DNA of 64,000 bases from Rhodobacterales bacterium. Its GTDB lineage: Bacteria > Pseudomonadota > Alphaproteobacteria > Rhodobacterales > Rhodobacteraceae. The stretch spans positions 1 through 64,000 of the forward strand of contig PDRZ01000021.1 in the NCBI GenBank assembly GCA_002747035.1, in the 5' to 3' direction. Shown piece after piece: positions 52,101 to 62,113 of this stretch. Both the position numbers and the translations under genes were made by a program. How positions within the stretch are numbered: position 1 is the stretch's first letter; each line of letters opens with the position of its first letter. The notes under the pieces are model-generated. The model made no database searches. It was not told the DNA's origin and was given only the letters and a program-made list of their open reading frames with translations.

Positions 52101-53567
52101 ATGCGTTTTTTACGGCAAAGTCTGACGGGCTTGTTTCTGCTTGCGGTGACCGTGGCAGTGCTCGCCTATGCCGGACTGACCATCAAGAGCGCGGTGCAGG
52201 ATCGAATGGCACGCGAAGCCCGTGCCGTTGCGCCGAAAGAACGGGTTTTTGTTGTCAACGTGGTCGCGGCGCACCCGGGGGATCAAACCCCGGTGCTTGA
52301 GGCGTTTGGCGAGGTTTCAAGCCGCCGCATTCTGGATATCCGCGCCGCCAGCGGGGGCGAGGTGGTCTTCCTGTCGCCAAACTTCGTGGACGGTGGACAG
52401 GTGCGCGCCGGGGATCTTTTGGTGGGTATTGACCCGGCGGATGCAAAATCCGCATTGGACCGCGCCCAGAGCGAGCTTCTGGACGCTGAAAATGAAACCC
52501 GCGATGCCGGACGTGCGCTGGGCCTTGCCCGGGACGAACTGACGGCAGCCCAGGAACAGGCAGACCTGCGCGAACGCGCCTTCCAGCGCCAGATGGATCT
52601 GAAAAAACGCGGCGTGGGCACCGAGGCGGCTGTGGAAACGGCCGAACTCGCGGCCTCGACCGCGCGCGGTGCGGTGTTGTCGCGGCGTCAGGCCATTGCC
52701 CAGGGTCAGACCCGGCAGGATCAGGCGGATACCCGGCTGAGGCGCGCGAGAATCGCGCTGGCCGAGGCACAGCGGCGATTGGAAGACACCGAAATCCGGG
52801 CCGAATTCGACGGGACGCTGACCGAGGTGGCGGTGGTCGAAGGGGGCCTTGTCTCTGCTGGTGAACGGCTTGGACAGGTGGTGGATGGCAATTCGCTTGA
52901 GGTGGCGTTCCGCGTCTCGACCCATGCCTATGTGCGTCTGTTGGACGAGAACGGCGACCTGACCTCTGCGCCGGTTCGGGTGGTGCTGGATGCGCTGGGG
53001 TTGGAACTGGTCTCTTCCGGGCAACTGGATCGGGCCAGCGCGGCGGTGGGCGAAGGTCAGTCAGGGCGACTTGTCTTTGCCACGCTGGACCGGGTGCGGG
53101 GCCTGAAGCCCGGCGATTTCGTGAAGGTGGAAATCGAGGAAAGCCCGATTGCCAACGCCTTCCGCCTGCCGGCCTCTGCGTTGGGCGCGGATGGCGAGGT
53201 GCTGGTGCTGGGCGATCAGGACCGGCTGGAACGCAAATCGGTCAACCTGCTGCGCCGTCAGGGGAACGAGGTGCTGGTGCGCGCCACCGACCTGGCAGGG
53301 CGCGAGGTGGTTGCGTCCCGCTCGCCCTTGCTGGGCACCGGGATCAGGGTGAAACCCGTGCGCACATCCGCCAACACCTTGGCCAGCGCCGGACAGGGCG
53401 CACAGATGATTGAACTGACCCCCGAACGACGTGCCCGGCTGATCGCCTTTATCGAGAAGAACAGAAACCTGCCCGATGCGGCCCGAAATCGTATCCTGAA
53501 ATCTCTGGAAAACCCCAAGGTGCCCGCGCGGCTGATCTCCCGGATCGAAAGCCGAATGGGAGGGTGA
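52101..53567 (+). CDS. RND efflux periplasmic adaptor (membrane fusion protein)
   Basis: The 488-residue protein has one N-terminal span (FLRQSLTGLFLLAVTVAVLAYAGL). Split lipoyl halves (around 75-105 and 235-265) flank a long coiled coil (about 110-215). Beta-barrel and membrane-proximal domains follow (LPASALGADGEVLVLGDQDRLERKSVNLL). The extra C-terminal 60 residues are helical. AAGGAAG precedes the ATG. It partners the RND gene that follows. Confidence 0.85.
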   Translation: MRFLRQSLTGLFLLAVTVAVLAYAGLTIKSAVQDRMAREARAVAPKERVFVVNVVAAHPGDQTPVLEAFGEVSSRRILDIRAASGGEVVFLSPNFVDGGQVRAGDLLVGIDPADAKSALDRAQSELLDAENETRDAGRALGLARDELTAAQEQADLRERAFQRQMDLKKRGVGTEAAVETAELAASTARGAVLSRRQAIAQGQTRQDQADTRLRRARIALAEAQRRLEDTEIRAEFDGTLTEVAVVEGGLVSAGERLGQVVDGNSLEVAFRVSTHAYVRLLDENGDLTSAPVRVVLDALGLELVSSGQLDRASAAVGEGQSGRLVFATLDRVRGLKPGDFVKVEIEESPIANAFRLPASALGADGEVLVLGDQDRLERKSVNLLRRQGNEVLVRATDLAGREVVASRSPLLGTGIRVKPVRTSANTLASAGQGAQMIELTPERRARLIAFIEKNRNLPDAARNRILKSLENPKVPARLISRIESRMGG

Positions 53568-56500
53568 CGGCCATGCGCAACCTTGGACCCGGTGGGGTGC
53601 TTTCCTATTTCACGCGCCACGCAACAGCGGCAAACCTGCTGCTGGTCGTGCTCTTGATCCTTGGCCTTGCCGCCACGCCCGGAATGCGGGCCCAGTTTTT
53701 TCCGGATGTCATTGTCGACAATGTCAGCGTGACGGTGCTTTGGGACGGGGCAGGGGCCGAAGACGTGGATGCCGCGATTGTTCAGGTGCTGGAACCTGCA
53801 TTGCTGGCGGTCGAAGGCGTAGAGCAAAGCAACAGCACGTCCCGCGAAGGGCGGGCCTCGATCAAACTTGATTTCGAACCGGGGTGGGACATGGCGCGCG
53901 CCGCCGATGATGTGCAATCCGCCGTGGATGCCGTCACCACCCTGCCCGAGGACAGCAAAGACCCCACGGTCCGGCGCGGCGCATGGCGTGATCGGGTCAC
54001 TGACGTGGTGCTGACCGGACCCACGGATGTGGCGCAGCTTGGCCTTTTTGCGGATGAATTCGTCACCCGGCTGTTTGCTGCGGGGGTGACCCGCACCACC
54101 ATCCGCGGCGTTGCCGCACCCCGCACCGTGATCGAAGTGCCCAGCCTTGGCTTGATTGCCCATGACATCAGTTTTGCCCAGATCGCAGCGGCCATTGCCG
54201 CCGAGGTGGACGCCGATCCGGCGGGGGATGTCGAAGGGGCCAACAGCCGCGTGCGCACGGGGGGTGAAAAACGCAGCCCGGATCAGATTGCCCGGATCGC
54301 CCTGCGCTTCAACGCGGATGGAAGCAAGCTGACGGTTGGCGATGTGGCCGTGGTGCGCCAAGAGGGGCCGGACCGCGATCGCAGCTACTTTGTCGGGACC
54401 GATCATGCCGTGTCGATCCGGGTTGACCGGTCGGCCCAGGGCGATGCGATTGATGTTCAGCACACGGTCGAAAACGTTGCCCGCGATATGCAGCTCACCC
54501 TGCCGGCGGGCACCGGGATCGAACTGATCCGCACCCGGGCCGAGGCGATCTCGGACCGGCTCAACATCCTGCTCGACAACGGGCTGATGGGGCTTGGGCT
54601 TGTCCTTCTGCTGTTGTTTCTGTTTCTCAATGCGCGCACGGCGTTCTGGGTGGCTGCCGGTATTCCCGTCGCCATGCTTTCAACCATTGCGCTGATGTAT
54701 GCCTTTGGCCTGACCATCAACATGATCTCACTTTTTGCGCTGATCATCACCCTTGGGATCGTGGTGGATGACGCCATCGTGGTCGGGGAACATGCCGATG
54801 CGCGCCACCGCAAGTTTCGCGAAAGCCCGACGGTTGCGGCGGAAATGGCGGCGCGGCGCATGGCCCTGCCGGTGTTTTCGGCGACCCTGACCACCGTGAT
54901 TGCATTCTTTGGGCTGACCGTGATTTCCGGGCGGTTCGGGGACCTGATCGCCGATATCCCCTTTACCGTGATTGCGGTGCTGACCGCGTCGCTGGTGGAA
55001 TGTTTCCTGATCCTGCCCAACCACATGGCGCATTCCCTGCGCCATTCGATGAAGGAACACTGGTATGATCTGCCCAGCCGCGTTGTAAACCGTGGCTTTG
55101 TCTGGCTGCGCGAAACCCTGTTTCGCCCGTTTGTGGGGTTTGTCATCCGGGCGCGCTACCCGGTGCTTGCGCTGGCGGTGCTGGTCCTGGCGGGGCAACT
55201 GTCGTTGTTTATCAGTGGCGAAGTCAAATGGCGCTTTTTCAACGCCCCGGAACGGGGCAGCGTGACCGGCAATTTCATCATGGCCCCAACTGCCACGCGC
55301 GCCGATTCGCTGGCGCAGATGCAGGAGATGCAGCGCGCCATCGAAGAGCTGGGCCGCGAATATGAAAAACGGTACGGGCGCAGCCCGATCAGCTATGTGA
55401 TCGCTGAAATCGGGGGCAATACGGGCCGTGCGCTGGCCGGGGCCGATACCCGGGATGGGGATCAGCTTGGCGGGATCGCCATCGAACTGATCGACGCCGA
55501 TCTGCGCCCATATTCAAGCTTTGCCTTCGTGGCCGATCTTCAGGATCGCGTGGGCCATCACCCGCTGGTTGAAACGCTCAGCTTCCGGGGCTGGCGTTCC
55601 GGGCCGGGGGGGGATGCGCTGGATGTGCAATTCTTCGGCGCTGACTCCGCCACGCTGAAAGCCGCTGCCGAAGCTTTGAAAACCGCCGTGTCCCGCTATC
55701 CCGAGGTCAGCGCGGTTGAGGATAACCTGAGCTACGACAAGGAAGAAATCCTGTTGGACCTGACCCCCCAGGGCAAGGCGCTGGGCTTTGTCATCGACGA
55801 GGTGGGGCGCGTGCTGCGACACCGGCTGAACGGGCTTGAGGCGGCGACCTATCCCGACGGCCCGCGCACGGCGGAAATCCGGGTGGAACTGCCCGCCGGT
55901 GAAATGACTGCGAATTTCCTGGAACACAGCCAGATGCGGACGCCGGGCGGCCAATATGTCCCGCTGGCGGATATCGTCAGCGTGACGAGGCGCGACGGGT
56001 TCTCCACCGTGCGGCGCGAAAACGGGCTGCGCGTGGTGTCGGTCACCGGCGACCTGTCCGAAGACGATCCGGCCCGCGCCGAAGAAATCACCCGCACATT
56101 GCGCACTGAAATCCTGCCCGAAATCGCCTCGGTTCATCAGGTCGACTGGCGCATGGCCGGGCTGGCGGAACAGGAGGAAAGCTTCCTCGCCGATGCGCGC
56201 CTGGGGCTGATGCTGTGCCTGAGCGGGATCTACCTTGTGCTGGCCTGGGTGTTTTCAAGCTGGACCCGCCCCATCGTGGTCATGGCGATCATTCCCTTCG
56301 GGCTGGTGGGCACGATCTATGGCCACTGGGTTTGGAATGTGCCGCTGAGCATGTTCACCGTTGTGGGGCTATTGGGCATGATCGGGATCATCATCAATGA
56401 CAGCATCGTTCTGGTGACCACGATCGACGAATATTCCGAAACCCGCGGGCTGATCCCGTCGATCATCGACGGCACCGTGGACCGGTTGCGTCCCGTCATG

Positions 56501-56968
56501 CTGACCACCCTGACCACGGTCATGGGGCTTGCGCCGCTGTTGTTTGAAACATCGCGACAGGCGCTGTTTCTTAAACCCACGGTGATTACGCTGGTCTATG
56601 GCCTTGGCTTTGGCTTTCTGCTTGTGCTGTTTGTCGTGCCTGCGATCATCGCGATGCAGGCCGATGTCGGGCAGCAGATCGCGTCGCTCAAACGGGCATT
56701 GCGCGCACCAAAGGCGGGGCCTGTCCACGCCGCGTCCGCGCTTGCCATCGCTTTCGTCGTGGTTCTCTTCGCGCTGACCTTTGGTCACGCGGCGATATAT
56801 GGCGTGACAAATCCCGCGCTTGAGCCCCTTTTGCCCGGCAGATTTACCGCCTTCGGGGTGGGGGAACTGGCGCTGTTCCTGTTCCTTGCCGGGCTGGCGC
56901 TGGCCCTGCCGCTGTTTTACGCCCTGACCGCGTTTCTGGTCGCCCTGCATCGGCGAAAGGCCGCGTGA
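53564..56968 (+). CDS. RND family efflux transporter permease
   Basis: The 1134-residue inner-membrane protein has two homologous halves, each with a large periplasmic loop. The proton-relay pair is in LGIVVDDAIVVGEHAD. Features such as DVIVDNVSVTVLWDGAGAEDVD and GIIINDSIVLVTTIDEY are typical. It is about 90 residues longer than AcrB because of a C-terminal extension with two more spans. The GTG at 53564 overlaps the adaptor stop; an ATG three codons later is possible. No outer-membrane channel gene is adjacent. Confidence 0.87.
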   Translation: MTAMRNLGPGGVLSYFTRHATAANLLLVVLLILGLAATPGMRAQFFPDVIVDNVSVTVLWDGAGAEDVDAAIVQVLEPALLAVEGVEQSNSTSREGRASIKLDFEPGWDMARAADDVQSAVDAVTTLPEDSKDPTVRRGAWRDRVTDVVLTGPTDVAQLGLFADEFVTRLFAAGVTRTTIRGVAAPRTVIEVPSLGLIAHDISFAQIAAAIAAEVDADPAGDVEGANSRVRTGGEKRSPDQIARIALRFNADGSKLTVGDVAVVRQEGPDRDRSYFVGTDHAVSIRVDRSAQGDAIDVQHTVENVARDMQLTLPAGTGIELIRTRAEAISDRLNILLDNGLMGLGLVLLLLFLFLNARTAFWVAAGIPVAMLSTIALMYAFGLTINMISLFALIITLGIVVDDAIVVGEHADARHRKFRESPTVAAEMAARRMALPVFSATLTTVIAFFGLTVISGRFGDLIADIPFTVIAVLTASLVECFLILPNHMAHSLRHSMKEHWYDLPSRVVNRGFVWLRETLFRPFVGFVIRARYPVLALAVLVLAGQLSLFISGEVKWRFFNAPERGSVTGNFIMAPTATRADSLAQMQEMQRAIEELGREYEKRYGRSPISYVIAEIGGNTGRALAGADTRDGDQLGGIAIELIDADLRPYSSFAFVADLQDRVGHHPLVETLSFRGWRSGPGGDALDVQFFGADSATLKAAAEALKTAVSRYPEVSAVEDNLSYDKEEILLDLTPQGKALGFVIDEVGRVLRHRLNGLEAATYPDGPRTAEIRVELPAGEMTANFLEHSQMRTPGGQYVPLADIVSVTRRDGFSTVRRENGLRVVSVTGDLSEDDPARAEEITRTLRTEILPEIASVHQVDWRMAGLAEQEESFLADARLGLMLCLSGIYLVLAWVFSSWTRPIVVMAIIPFGLVGTIYGHWVWNVPLSMFTVVGLLGMIGIIINDSIVLVTTIDEYSETRGLIPSIIDGTVDRLRPVMLTTLTTVMGLAPLLFETSRQALFLKPTVITLVYGLGFGFLLVLFVVPAIIAMQADVGQQIASLKRALRAPKAGPVHAASALAIAFVVVLFALTFGHAAIYGVTNPALEPLLPGRFTAFGVGELALFLFLAGLALALPLFYALTAFLVALHRRKAA

Positions 56969-57054
56969 GTATCACAACTGCTGACTGGACCTCGGCCAAT
57001 GGCATGGGGTAAGACGCGTCCTACATGTCTCATTTCGGGTCTGGGGGACTCTTG

Positions 57055-58176
57055 GTGCAACGCGTTTTCTTGGGTTTGAGCTTTGTGGGTCTGTTGTCGG
57101 CCTGTGGCGATCCGTTGGCCCAGATTCCGCGTCTGGACGAGGTTGAGCTAAGCGAAGAGTCCACGGTGGTCGAAGCCGTCGCCGCCCCCGCCGAGCTGAA
57201 CGAAGATCAGGGCTTTTTAAGCCGTATTCTGAGAAAACGCGAAGTTGCGCCAAAGCTGGCCGAAACGCCGCCCGCACCGCCCTCCACAGAGGGGCAGGCC
57301 GAGGGGGAAGACGTGGCATCCGCCGCCACCGCACCGGCCAACAACACGGCCACTCTCCCCGCCATCCAACCGGAAACGGTGCCAGCCCCCGCGCCGGACC
57401 CCGCCAAGGCCAACCCGGGCAAACGCCGCTGGCCCTTTGGCAAGCGCGCAGCGGCCAAGCGGGACAAGGGGGCCACGCCCGCCAACTCCGGCACACCATC
57501 GGACACGGCCTCCAACGTCCCCCCCGCCAGCGACCTTGCCGTTGACCCCAACAAGCTGCCAAAGGAACAGGTCACCCTGGCCTCTCTTCCCAAAACGGAC
57601 GACGGCACCACCCTGCGGGATACGGAACGTCAGGCGCGCAAGGGGCTGTTTTCCAACCGCAAGGCCGCGCGGCTGACCGGCCCGGACGCGGCGTCGGTTG
57701 ACCCCGGCACCGTTCTGCCCTTTGGCCAGATCGCCCGCGCCTGTGGCACGCCCAAACGCGACCTTGGCAAAGAGGTGGCGCGCTATCCCGACAAAGGCGG
57801 GCGCTATCGTCTTCATGACAGCCAGCCGGGCCACACGGGGCAACACACCTTTTATGTGACCGGGTTCAAGGATGGCTGCCCCCGGCAGGTCACCGGCGCG
57901 TTGGTGATGTTTGGCAGGGCCAGCATTCATGAAACCCTGCGTTATGGCCTGCCCAGCGCGGCAAAACCCTATAGCAAAACCGACCTAGCCTATGAAAAGA
58001 TCAAACGCCGTGTGTGCAAAAGCGGGAACAGGAAGCCCTGTGGCAAGTCGATTTCCAAGCTTGAAAAAGGCACCGTGTTCCTGACCGTCTATGACCGTTT
58101 CACGGGGGCGCAGGGCTGGAAAAACATCCTGCTCAGCGATGGCAAGGTGATCGCGGTGGATCGGCAAGGGGGCTAA
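57055..58176 (+). CDS. Lipoprotein of unknown function
   Basis: From the GTG at 57055 the 373-residue product has a lipoprotein signal QRVFLGLSFVGLLSAC with lipobox LSAC. An ATG at 57025 would add ten residues but lacks a ribosome site, whereas GGGGGA lies before the GTG. Residues 30-210 are low-complexity Pro/Ala/Lys. A conserved-looking C-terminal domain (about 220-370) has paired cysteines in RRVCKSGNRKPCGKS. The TAA stop is completed by a repeat element. Confidence 0.6.
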   Translation: MQRVFLGLSFVGLLSACGDPLAQIPRLDEVELSEESTVVEAVAAPAELNEDQGFLSRILRKREVAPKLAETPPAPPSTEGQAEGEDVASAATAPANNTATLPAIQPETVPAPAPDPAKANPGKRRWPFGKRAAAKRDKGATPANSGTPSDTASNVPPASDLAVDPNKLPKEQVTLASLPKTDDGTTLRDTERQARKGLFSNRKAARLTGPDAASVDPGTVLPFGQIARACGTPKRDLGKEVARYPDKGGRYRLHDSQPGHTGQHTFYVTGFKDGCPRQVTGALVMFGRASIHETLRYGLPSAAKPYSKTDLAYEKIKRRVCKSGNRKPCGKSISKLEKGTVFLTVYDRFTGAQGWKNILLSDGKVIAVDRQGG

Positions 58177-58245
58177 AGCGTTTCCAGTTACTGTTGGATC
58201 ACAGCAATAGCCGGAAACGCCCACATCCCTACTGTGTTGCGCAAC
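58176..58245. mobile_element. Truncated copy of the A'-B composite element
   Basis: AAGCGTTTCCAGTTACTGTTGG and the spacer CACATCCCTACTGTGT match the first 70 bp of the 111-bp element at 6605 with few changes. The B half is missing. The left flank TA (58174-58175) is part of the upstream gene's stop codon. Confidence 0.7.
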
Positions 58246-58355
58246 GGCCCGCGGTCTTGATTTCGCGACTCCGTGCCCCGTGGGCGACCTGTTTGGGCAA
58301 ACCCTCTCTGCCGATCCAGCCCCGGTTCGGCCCCCGGTTCAACCCCGGTCCAGCC

Positions 58356-58550
58356 TCAGTAATGCGGCGGACGTTCATCCCCAAGGAAAACCTGCCCGCC
58401 GCCTTCGGCCTGTCGTTCGGCTTCGCGCCGCATCAACATTTCGATCCGTCGTTGCAATACGTCGATTTCATTGGCCTGTCGTGCGACCACGTCCGACATT
58501 TCGTCGACCGTGCGGGTCAGGTGGGCGATTTTTTCTTCAAGTTCCTGCAT
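58356..58550 (-). CDS. slyX: SlyX family protein
   Basis: The 64-residue coiled-coil protein reads [38 protein letters not shown] and ends in PPHY, the SlyX hallmark. Function is not established. The ATG at 58550 is the family start. It is convergent with the lipoprotein gene and divergent from hisS. Confidence 0.85.
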   Translation of the reverse strand: MQELEEKIAHLTRTVDEMSDVVARQANEIDVLQRRIEMLMRREAERQAEGGGQVFLGDERPPHY

Positions 58551-58710
58551 GATCCTGCGCCTAACCCGTCCGGGGGACACAGGTCAAGCGGTGCCGTGCA
58601 TGGCGGTCTTCCGCCCCGGGTCTCGGCGATTTCAGGAAAACGCCGCCTTGCCCCCTCTGGTCCCATCCGCTAATCCCTGCGGCGACACATACCTGCAAGG
58701 ACCCCGACCC

Positions 58711-60195
58711 ATGGCCAAGCAAAAAAAGGCTCCCCGTCCCAAGGCGACCACGCCAAAGGGGTTCCGCGACTATTTCGGATCCGAAGTGACGGAACGCGCG
58801 AAGATGCTGACGCAGATTGCCGGGGTTTATCATCGCTATGGATTTGACGCGCTGGAAAGCAGCGCGGTGGAAACGGTCGAGGCGCTGGGCAAGTTTCTGC
58901 CCGATGTGGACCGCCCCAACGAAGGGGTGTTCGCCTGGCAGGAATTTGACGACAACGGCCATGGCGACTGGATGGCGCTGCGCTATGATCTGACCGCGCC
59001 GCTGGCGCGGGTCTATGCCCAGCACCGCAATGACCTTCCCACCCCCTATCGGCGCTATGCCATGGGGCCAGTCTGGCGCAATGAAAAACCGGGGCCGGGG
59101 CGGTATCGACAGTTTTACCAATGCGATGCGGATACGGTGGGCACCGCGTCGGTGGCGGCGGATGCGGAAATCTGTGCCATGCTGGCCGATTGCCTGGAAC
59201 AGGTGGGCATTCCGCGCGGCGACTATCTTGTGCGGGTCAATAACCGCAAGGTGTTGAATGGGGTGTTGGAGGCCATGGGCCTTGGTGCCGATGATGATCG
59301 CGACGCGGTTCTGCGCACCATCGACAAATTCGACAAGGTGGGCGAACAGGGCGTGCGCGACTTGCTGGGCAAGGGGCGTCTTGATGCCTCGGGGGCCTAT
59401 ATCGACGGTGTGGGCCTGCGTGATGATCAGGCCGCGCCGGTGGTGGCTTTCCTGACCTCCAAAGGGGACAGCGCCGAAGAAACGCTCGCCAACCTGCGCG
59501 CCGCCGTGGGCAACAGTGCCGTTGGGGCCGAAGGCATTGCCGAACTGGAACAGATTTCCGAACTGCTGATGGCCCAGGGTTATGGTCCCGACCGGATCGA
59601 GATCGACCCCAGCGTGGTGCGCGGGCTTGGCTACTATACCGGTCCCGTGTTCGAGGCCGAGCTGACCTTTGAAATCCTCGATGAAAAGGGCCGCAAACGC
59701 CAATTTGGGTCGGTTGCGGGCGGGGGGCGCTATGACGATCTTGTGAAACGCTTTACCGGGCAACCGGTTCCGGCGACGGGCGTGTCCATCGGTGTGGACC
59801 GGCTTCTGGCTGCGCTGCGCGAAAAGGGTCGGATCAAAAGCGTGGATCAGGGGCCCGTTGTGGTCACGGTCATGGACCGCGACCGGATGGCGGACTACCA
59901 GGCGATGGTGGGCGAATTACGCGCCGCCGGAATCCGGGCCGAGGTCTATCTGGGCAATCCCAGGAATTTCGGCAACCAGCTCAAATACGCGGACAAGCGG
60001 AACGCGCCGATCGCGGTGATCGAAGGCGGCGATGAAAAGGACAAGGGGATTGTTCAAATCAAGGACCTGATCCTTGGTGCGGAAATTGCCAGGAACGCAA
60101 CGCTGGAAGAATGGAAGGAACGCCCCAGCCAGTTCGAGGTGCCCCGTGACCAGTTGGTGGAGCGGGTGCGCGCCCTTCTGGCGGGTGAGGGCTGA
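58711..60195 (+). CDS. hisS: Histidyl-tRNA synthetase
   Basis: The 494-residue class II synthetase has motif 2 in [24 protein letters not shown], the histidine A loop [11 protein letters not shown] and the C-terminal anticodon-binding domain from about 385 ([33 protein letters not shown]). The start at 58711 follows an AAGGA motif and gives [21 protein letters not shown]. It shares a base with hisZ (TGATG). Confidence 0.95.
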   Translation: MAKQKKAPRPKATTPKGFRDYFGSEVTERAKMLTQIAGVYHRYGFDALESSAVETVEALGKFLPDVDRPNEGVFAWQEFDDNGHGDWMALRYDLTAPLARVYAQHRNDLPTPYRRYAMGPVWRNEKPGPGRYRQFYQCDADTVGTASVAADAEICAMLADCLEQVGIPRGDYLVRVNNRKVLNGVLEAMGLGADDDRDAVLRTIDKFDKVGEQGVRDLLGKGRLDASGAYIDGVGLRDDQAAPVVAFLTSKGDSAEETLANLRAAVGNSAVGAEGIAELEQISELLMAQGYGPDRIEIDPSVVRGLGYYTGPVFEAELTFEILDEKGRKRQFGSVAGGGRYDDLVKRFTGQPVPATGVSIGVDRLLAALREKGRIKSVDQGPVVVTVMDRDRMADYQAMVGELRAAGIRAEVYLGNPRNFGNQLKYADKRNAPIAVIEGGDEKDKGIVQIKDLILGAEIARNATLEEWKERPSQFEVPRDQLVERVRALLAGEG

Positions 60196-61283
60196 TGCCG
60201 ATCCGCGCGCAAATCCGCGCCGAAGCCGCGCGGGTCCGGGCCCTGTTCGAAGCGGCAGGGGCCACGCCGGTCGAAGCGGCGATTCTCCAACCCGCCGACA
60301 CGCTGCTTGACCTTTACGGCGAAGATATTCGCGGACGGGCCTATGTCACCGACGATGCGCTGCGCGGGGAACAGATGCTGCGCCCGGATTTCACCGTGCC
60401 GGTGGTCCAGATGCACATGGAACACGGGGACGAGCCCGCGCGCTATACCTATGCTGGCGAAGTGTTTCGCCGTCAGGATGACGATGCGGGCCGCGCCAAT
60501 GAATACCTGCAGGTGGGGTATGAGGTGTTTGACCGCGACAACGCCGCCATGGCCGATGCCGAGGTGTTTGCCCTGATCCGCTCGGTTCTGACCGGTCTGC
60601 CGCTGCGGGCAGCAACGGGGGATATGGGGATCCTCAAATCGGCCATTGACGGGTTGAAGACCACCGACCGGCGCAAAGCGGCGCTGCTGCGCCATATCTG
60701 GCACCCGCGCCGGTTCCGCGCCCTTCTGGATGCTTTTGCCGGTCGCGTACCCATGACGTCCCGCCGGGCCGCGCGGCTGATCATGGACGACCCGTTCCTG
60801 CCCGGTGTGCCGATGATCGGGTTGCGCAGCCGGGCCGAAATCGAAACCCGCCTTGAAACCCTGCGTCAGGACGCAGTGGCAGCACCCATCGGCGCGGGCG
60901 AGGTCGAACTGATCGACGCCATCGTCGGTGTGCGTGAAACCGTTCCCAACGCGTTGGAACACCTGCGTGACATTGCCGTGGACCTGCCGGGCATCGCCCC
61001 TGCCGTTGAGCGGCTCGAGGCGCGCAGCGGTGCCATGGCCGCGCGGGGCATCGACGTGCAATCCCTTGAATTCGAAGCGTCTTATGGGCGGACCTCGATG
61101 GAATATTACGACGGGTTCGTGTTCGGCTTCCAGGTCGAAGCCCGCCCGGCCCTGCCCCCCGTCGCCACCGGCGGGCGCTATGATGCGCTGACCCGGGTGC
61201 TGGGCAAGGGTCGGTCGATCCCTGCTGTGGGGGGGGTGGTGCGCCCCGACCTGATGCTGGATTTGCGGGAGGGTCGCACATGA
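60195..61283 (+). CDS. hisZ: ATP phosphoribosyltransferase regulatory subunit
   Basis: The 362-residue protein resembles the catalytic core of HisRS without the anticodon domain: LRPDFTVPVVQMHMEHGDEPARYTYAGEVFRRQDDD, and ATGGRYDALTRVLGKGRSIPAVGGVV near the end. It activates short-form HisG and carries feedback control by histidine. It lies between hisS and hisG with overlaps on both sides. Confidence 0.92.
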   Translation: MPIRAQIRAEAARVRALFEAAGATPVEAAILQPADTLLDLYGEDIRGRAYVTDDALRGEQMLRPDFTVPVVQMHMEHGDEPARYTYAGEVFRRQDDDAGRANEYLQVGYEVFDRDNAAMADAEVFALIRSVLTGLPLRAATGDMGILKSAIDGLKTTDRRKAALLRHIWHPRRFRALLDAFAGRVPMTSRRAARLIMDDPFLPGVPMIGLRSRAEIETRLETLRQDAVAAPIGAGEVELIDAIVGVRETVPNALEHLRDIAVDLPGIAPAVERLEARSGAMAARGIDVQSLEFEASYGRTSMEYYDGFVFGFQVEARPALPPVATGGRYDALTRVLGKGRSIPAVGGVVRPDLMLDLREGRT

Positions 61284-61975
61284 CGATCAAGCTGGGTGTG
61301 CCGTCCAAGGGGCGGTTGATGGAAAAAACCTTCGGCTGGTTCGGCGCGCGGGGCATCGCGCTTAGCCGCACGGGATCAGACCGTGAATATGCCGGTGTGG
61401 TCGAAGGCATCGACGGGGTCGAACTGGTGCTGCTATCTGCCGGTGAAATCCCCCGCGAACTGGCTGCGGGTCGTGTCCATCTTGGGGTCACCGGCACCGA
61501 CCTGATCCGCGAAAAGCTGGCCAGCTGGGACAGCCGGGTCGAAGAACTGGCCCCCATGGGGTTTGGCCATGCCGATCTGATTATCGCTGTGCCCAATGCC
61601 TGGGTTGATGTGGATACGCTGGACGATCTGGATGCCGTGGCGGCCGATTTCCGCGCTCATCACGGGTTCCGCCTGCGGATCGCGACGAAATATCACCGCC
61701 TCGTGCGGGACTTCCTGCGCGAACAGGGGGTGGCCGATTACCAACTTGTGGACAGTCAGGGCGCAACCGAAGGCACGGTCAAGAATGAAACCGCCGAGGC
61801 CATTGCCGACATCACCTCAACCGGGGACACGCTGCGCGCCAACCATCTCAAGATCCTTGACGATGGGCTGATGCTGAAATCCCAGGCCACGCTGTTCCGC
61901 GCCCGGCGCTGTAAACTGGATGACGGCGAACGCGCTGTTCTGGCCGACCTGTTGGCCAAACTGGGCGTGAACTGA
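61280..61975 (+). CDS. hisG: ATP phosphoribosyltransferase (short form)
   Basis: The 231-residue protein is HisG-S: KLGVPSKGRLMEKTFGWF, VHLGVTGTDLIREKL and LVDSQGATEGTVKNETAEAIADITSTGDTLRANHLKIL. It condenses ATP with PRPP to start histidine synthesis. The absence of the C-terminal regulatory domain agrees with the adjacent hisZ. It ends the hisS-hisZ-hisG operon; no obvious terminator follows. Confidence 0.95.
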   Translation: MTIKLGVPSKGRLMEKTFGWFGARGIALSRTGSDREYAGVVEGIDGVELVLLSAGEIPRELAAGRVHLGVTGTDLIREKLASWDSRVEELAPMGFGHADLIIAVPNAWVDVDTLDDLDAVAADFRAHHGFRLRIATKYHRLVRDFLREQGVADYQLVDSQGATEGTVKNETAEAIADITSTGDTLRANHLKILDDGLMLKSQATLFRARRCKLDDGERAVLADLLAKLGVN

Positions 61976-62061
61976 CCGGACATGTCCCGCGATCGCCAAA
62001 GCCGTGGCAGGGTATTCCCGACTGGGTCCGTTCGAAAACGCCTGCACTCCTGATTTGTTGT

Positions 62062-62113
62062 GCGGCGTTTCCACATCACGCTGTGTCAACGTCAACGTAA
62101 TGCGAAAATGCTT
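62062..62113. mobile_element. B-type palindromic element, degenerate copy
   Basis: GCGTTTCCACATCACGCTG and TAATGCGAAAATGCTT match the B element. A GTCAAC duplication sits in the loop. TA follows on the right (62114-62115) and, with the last element base, makes the TAA stop of the minus-strand regulator gene. Confidence 0.68.
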
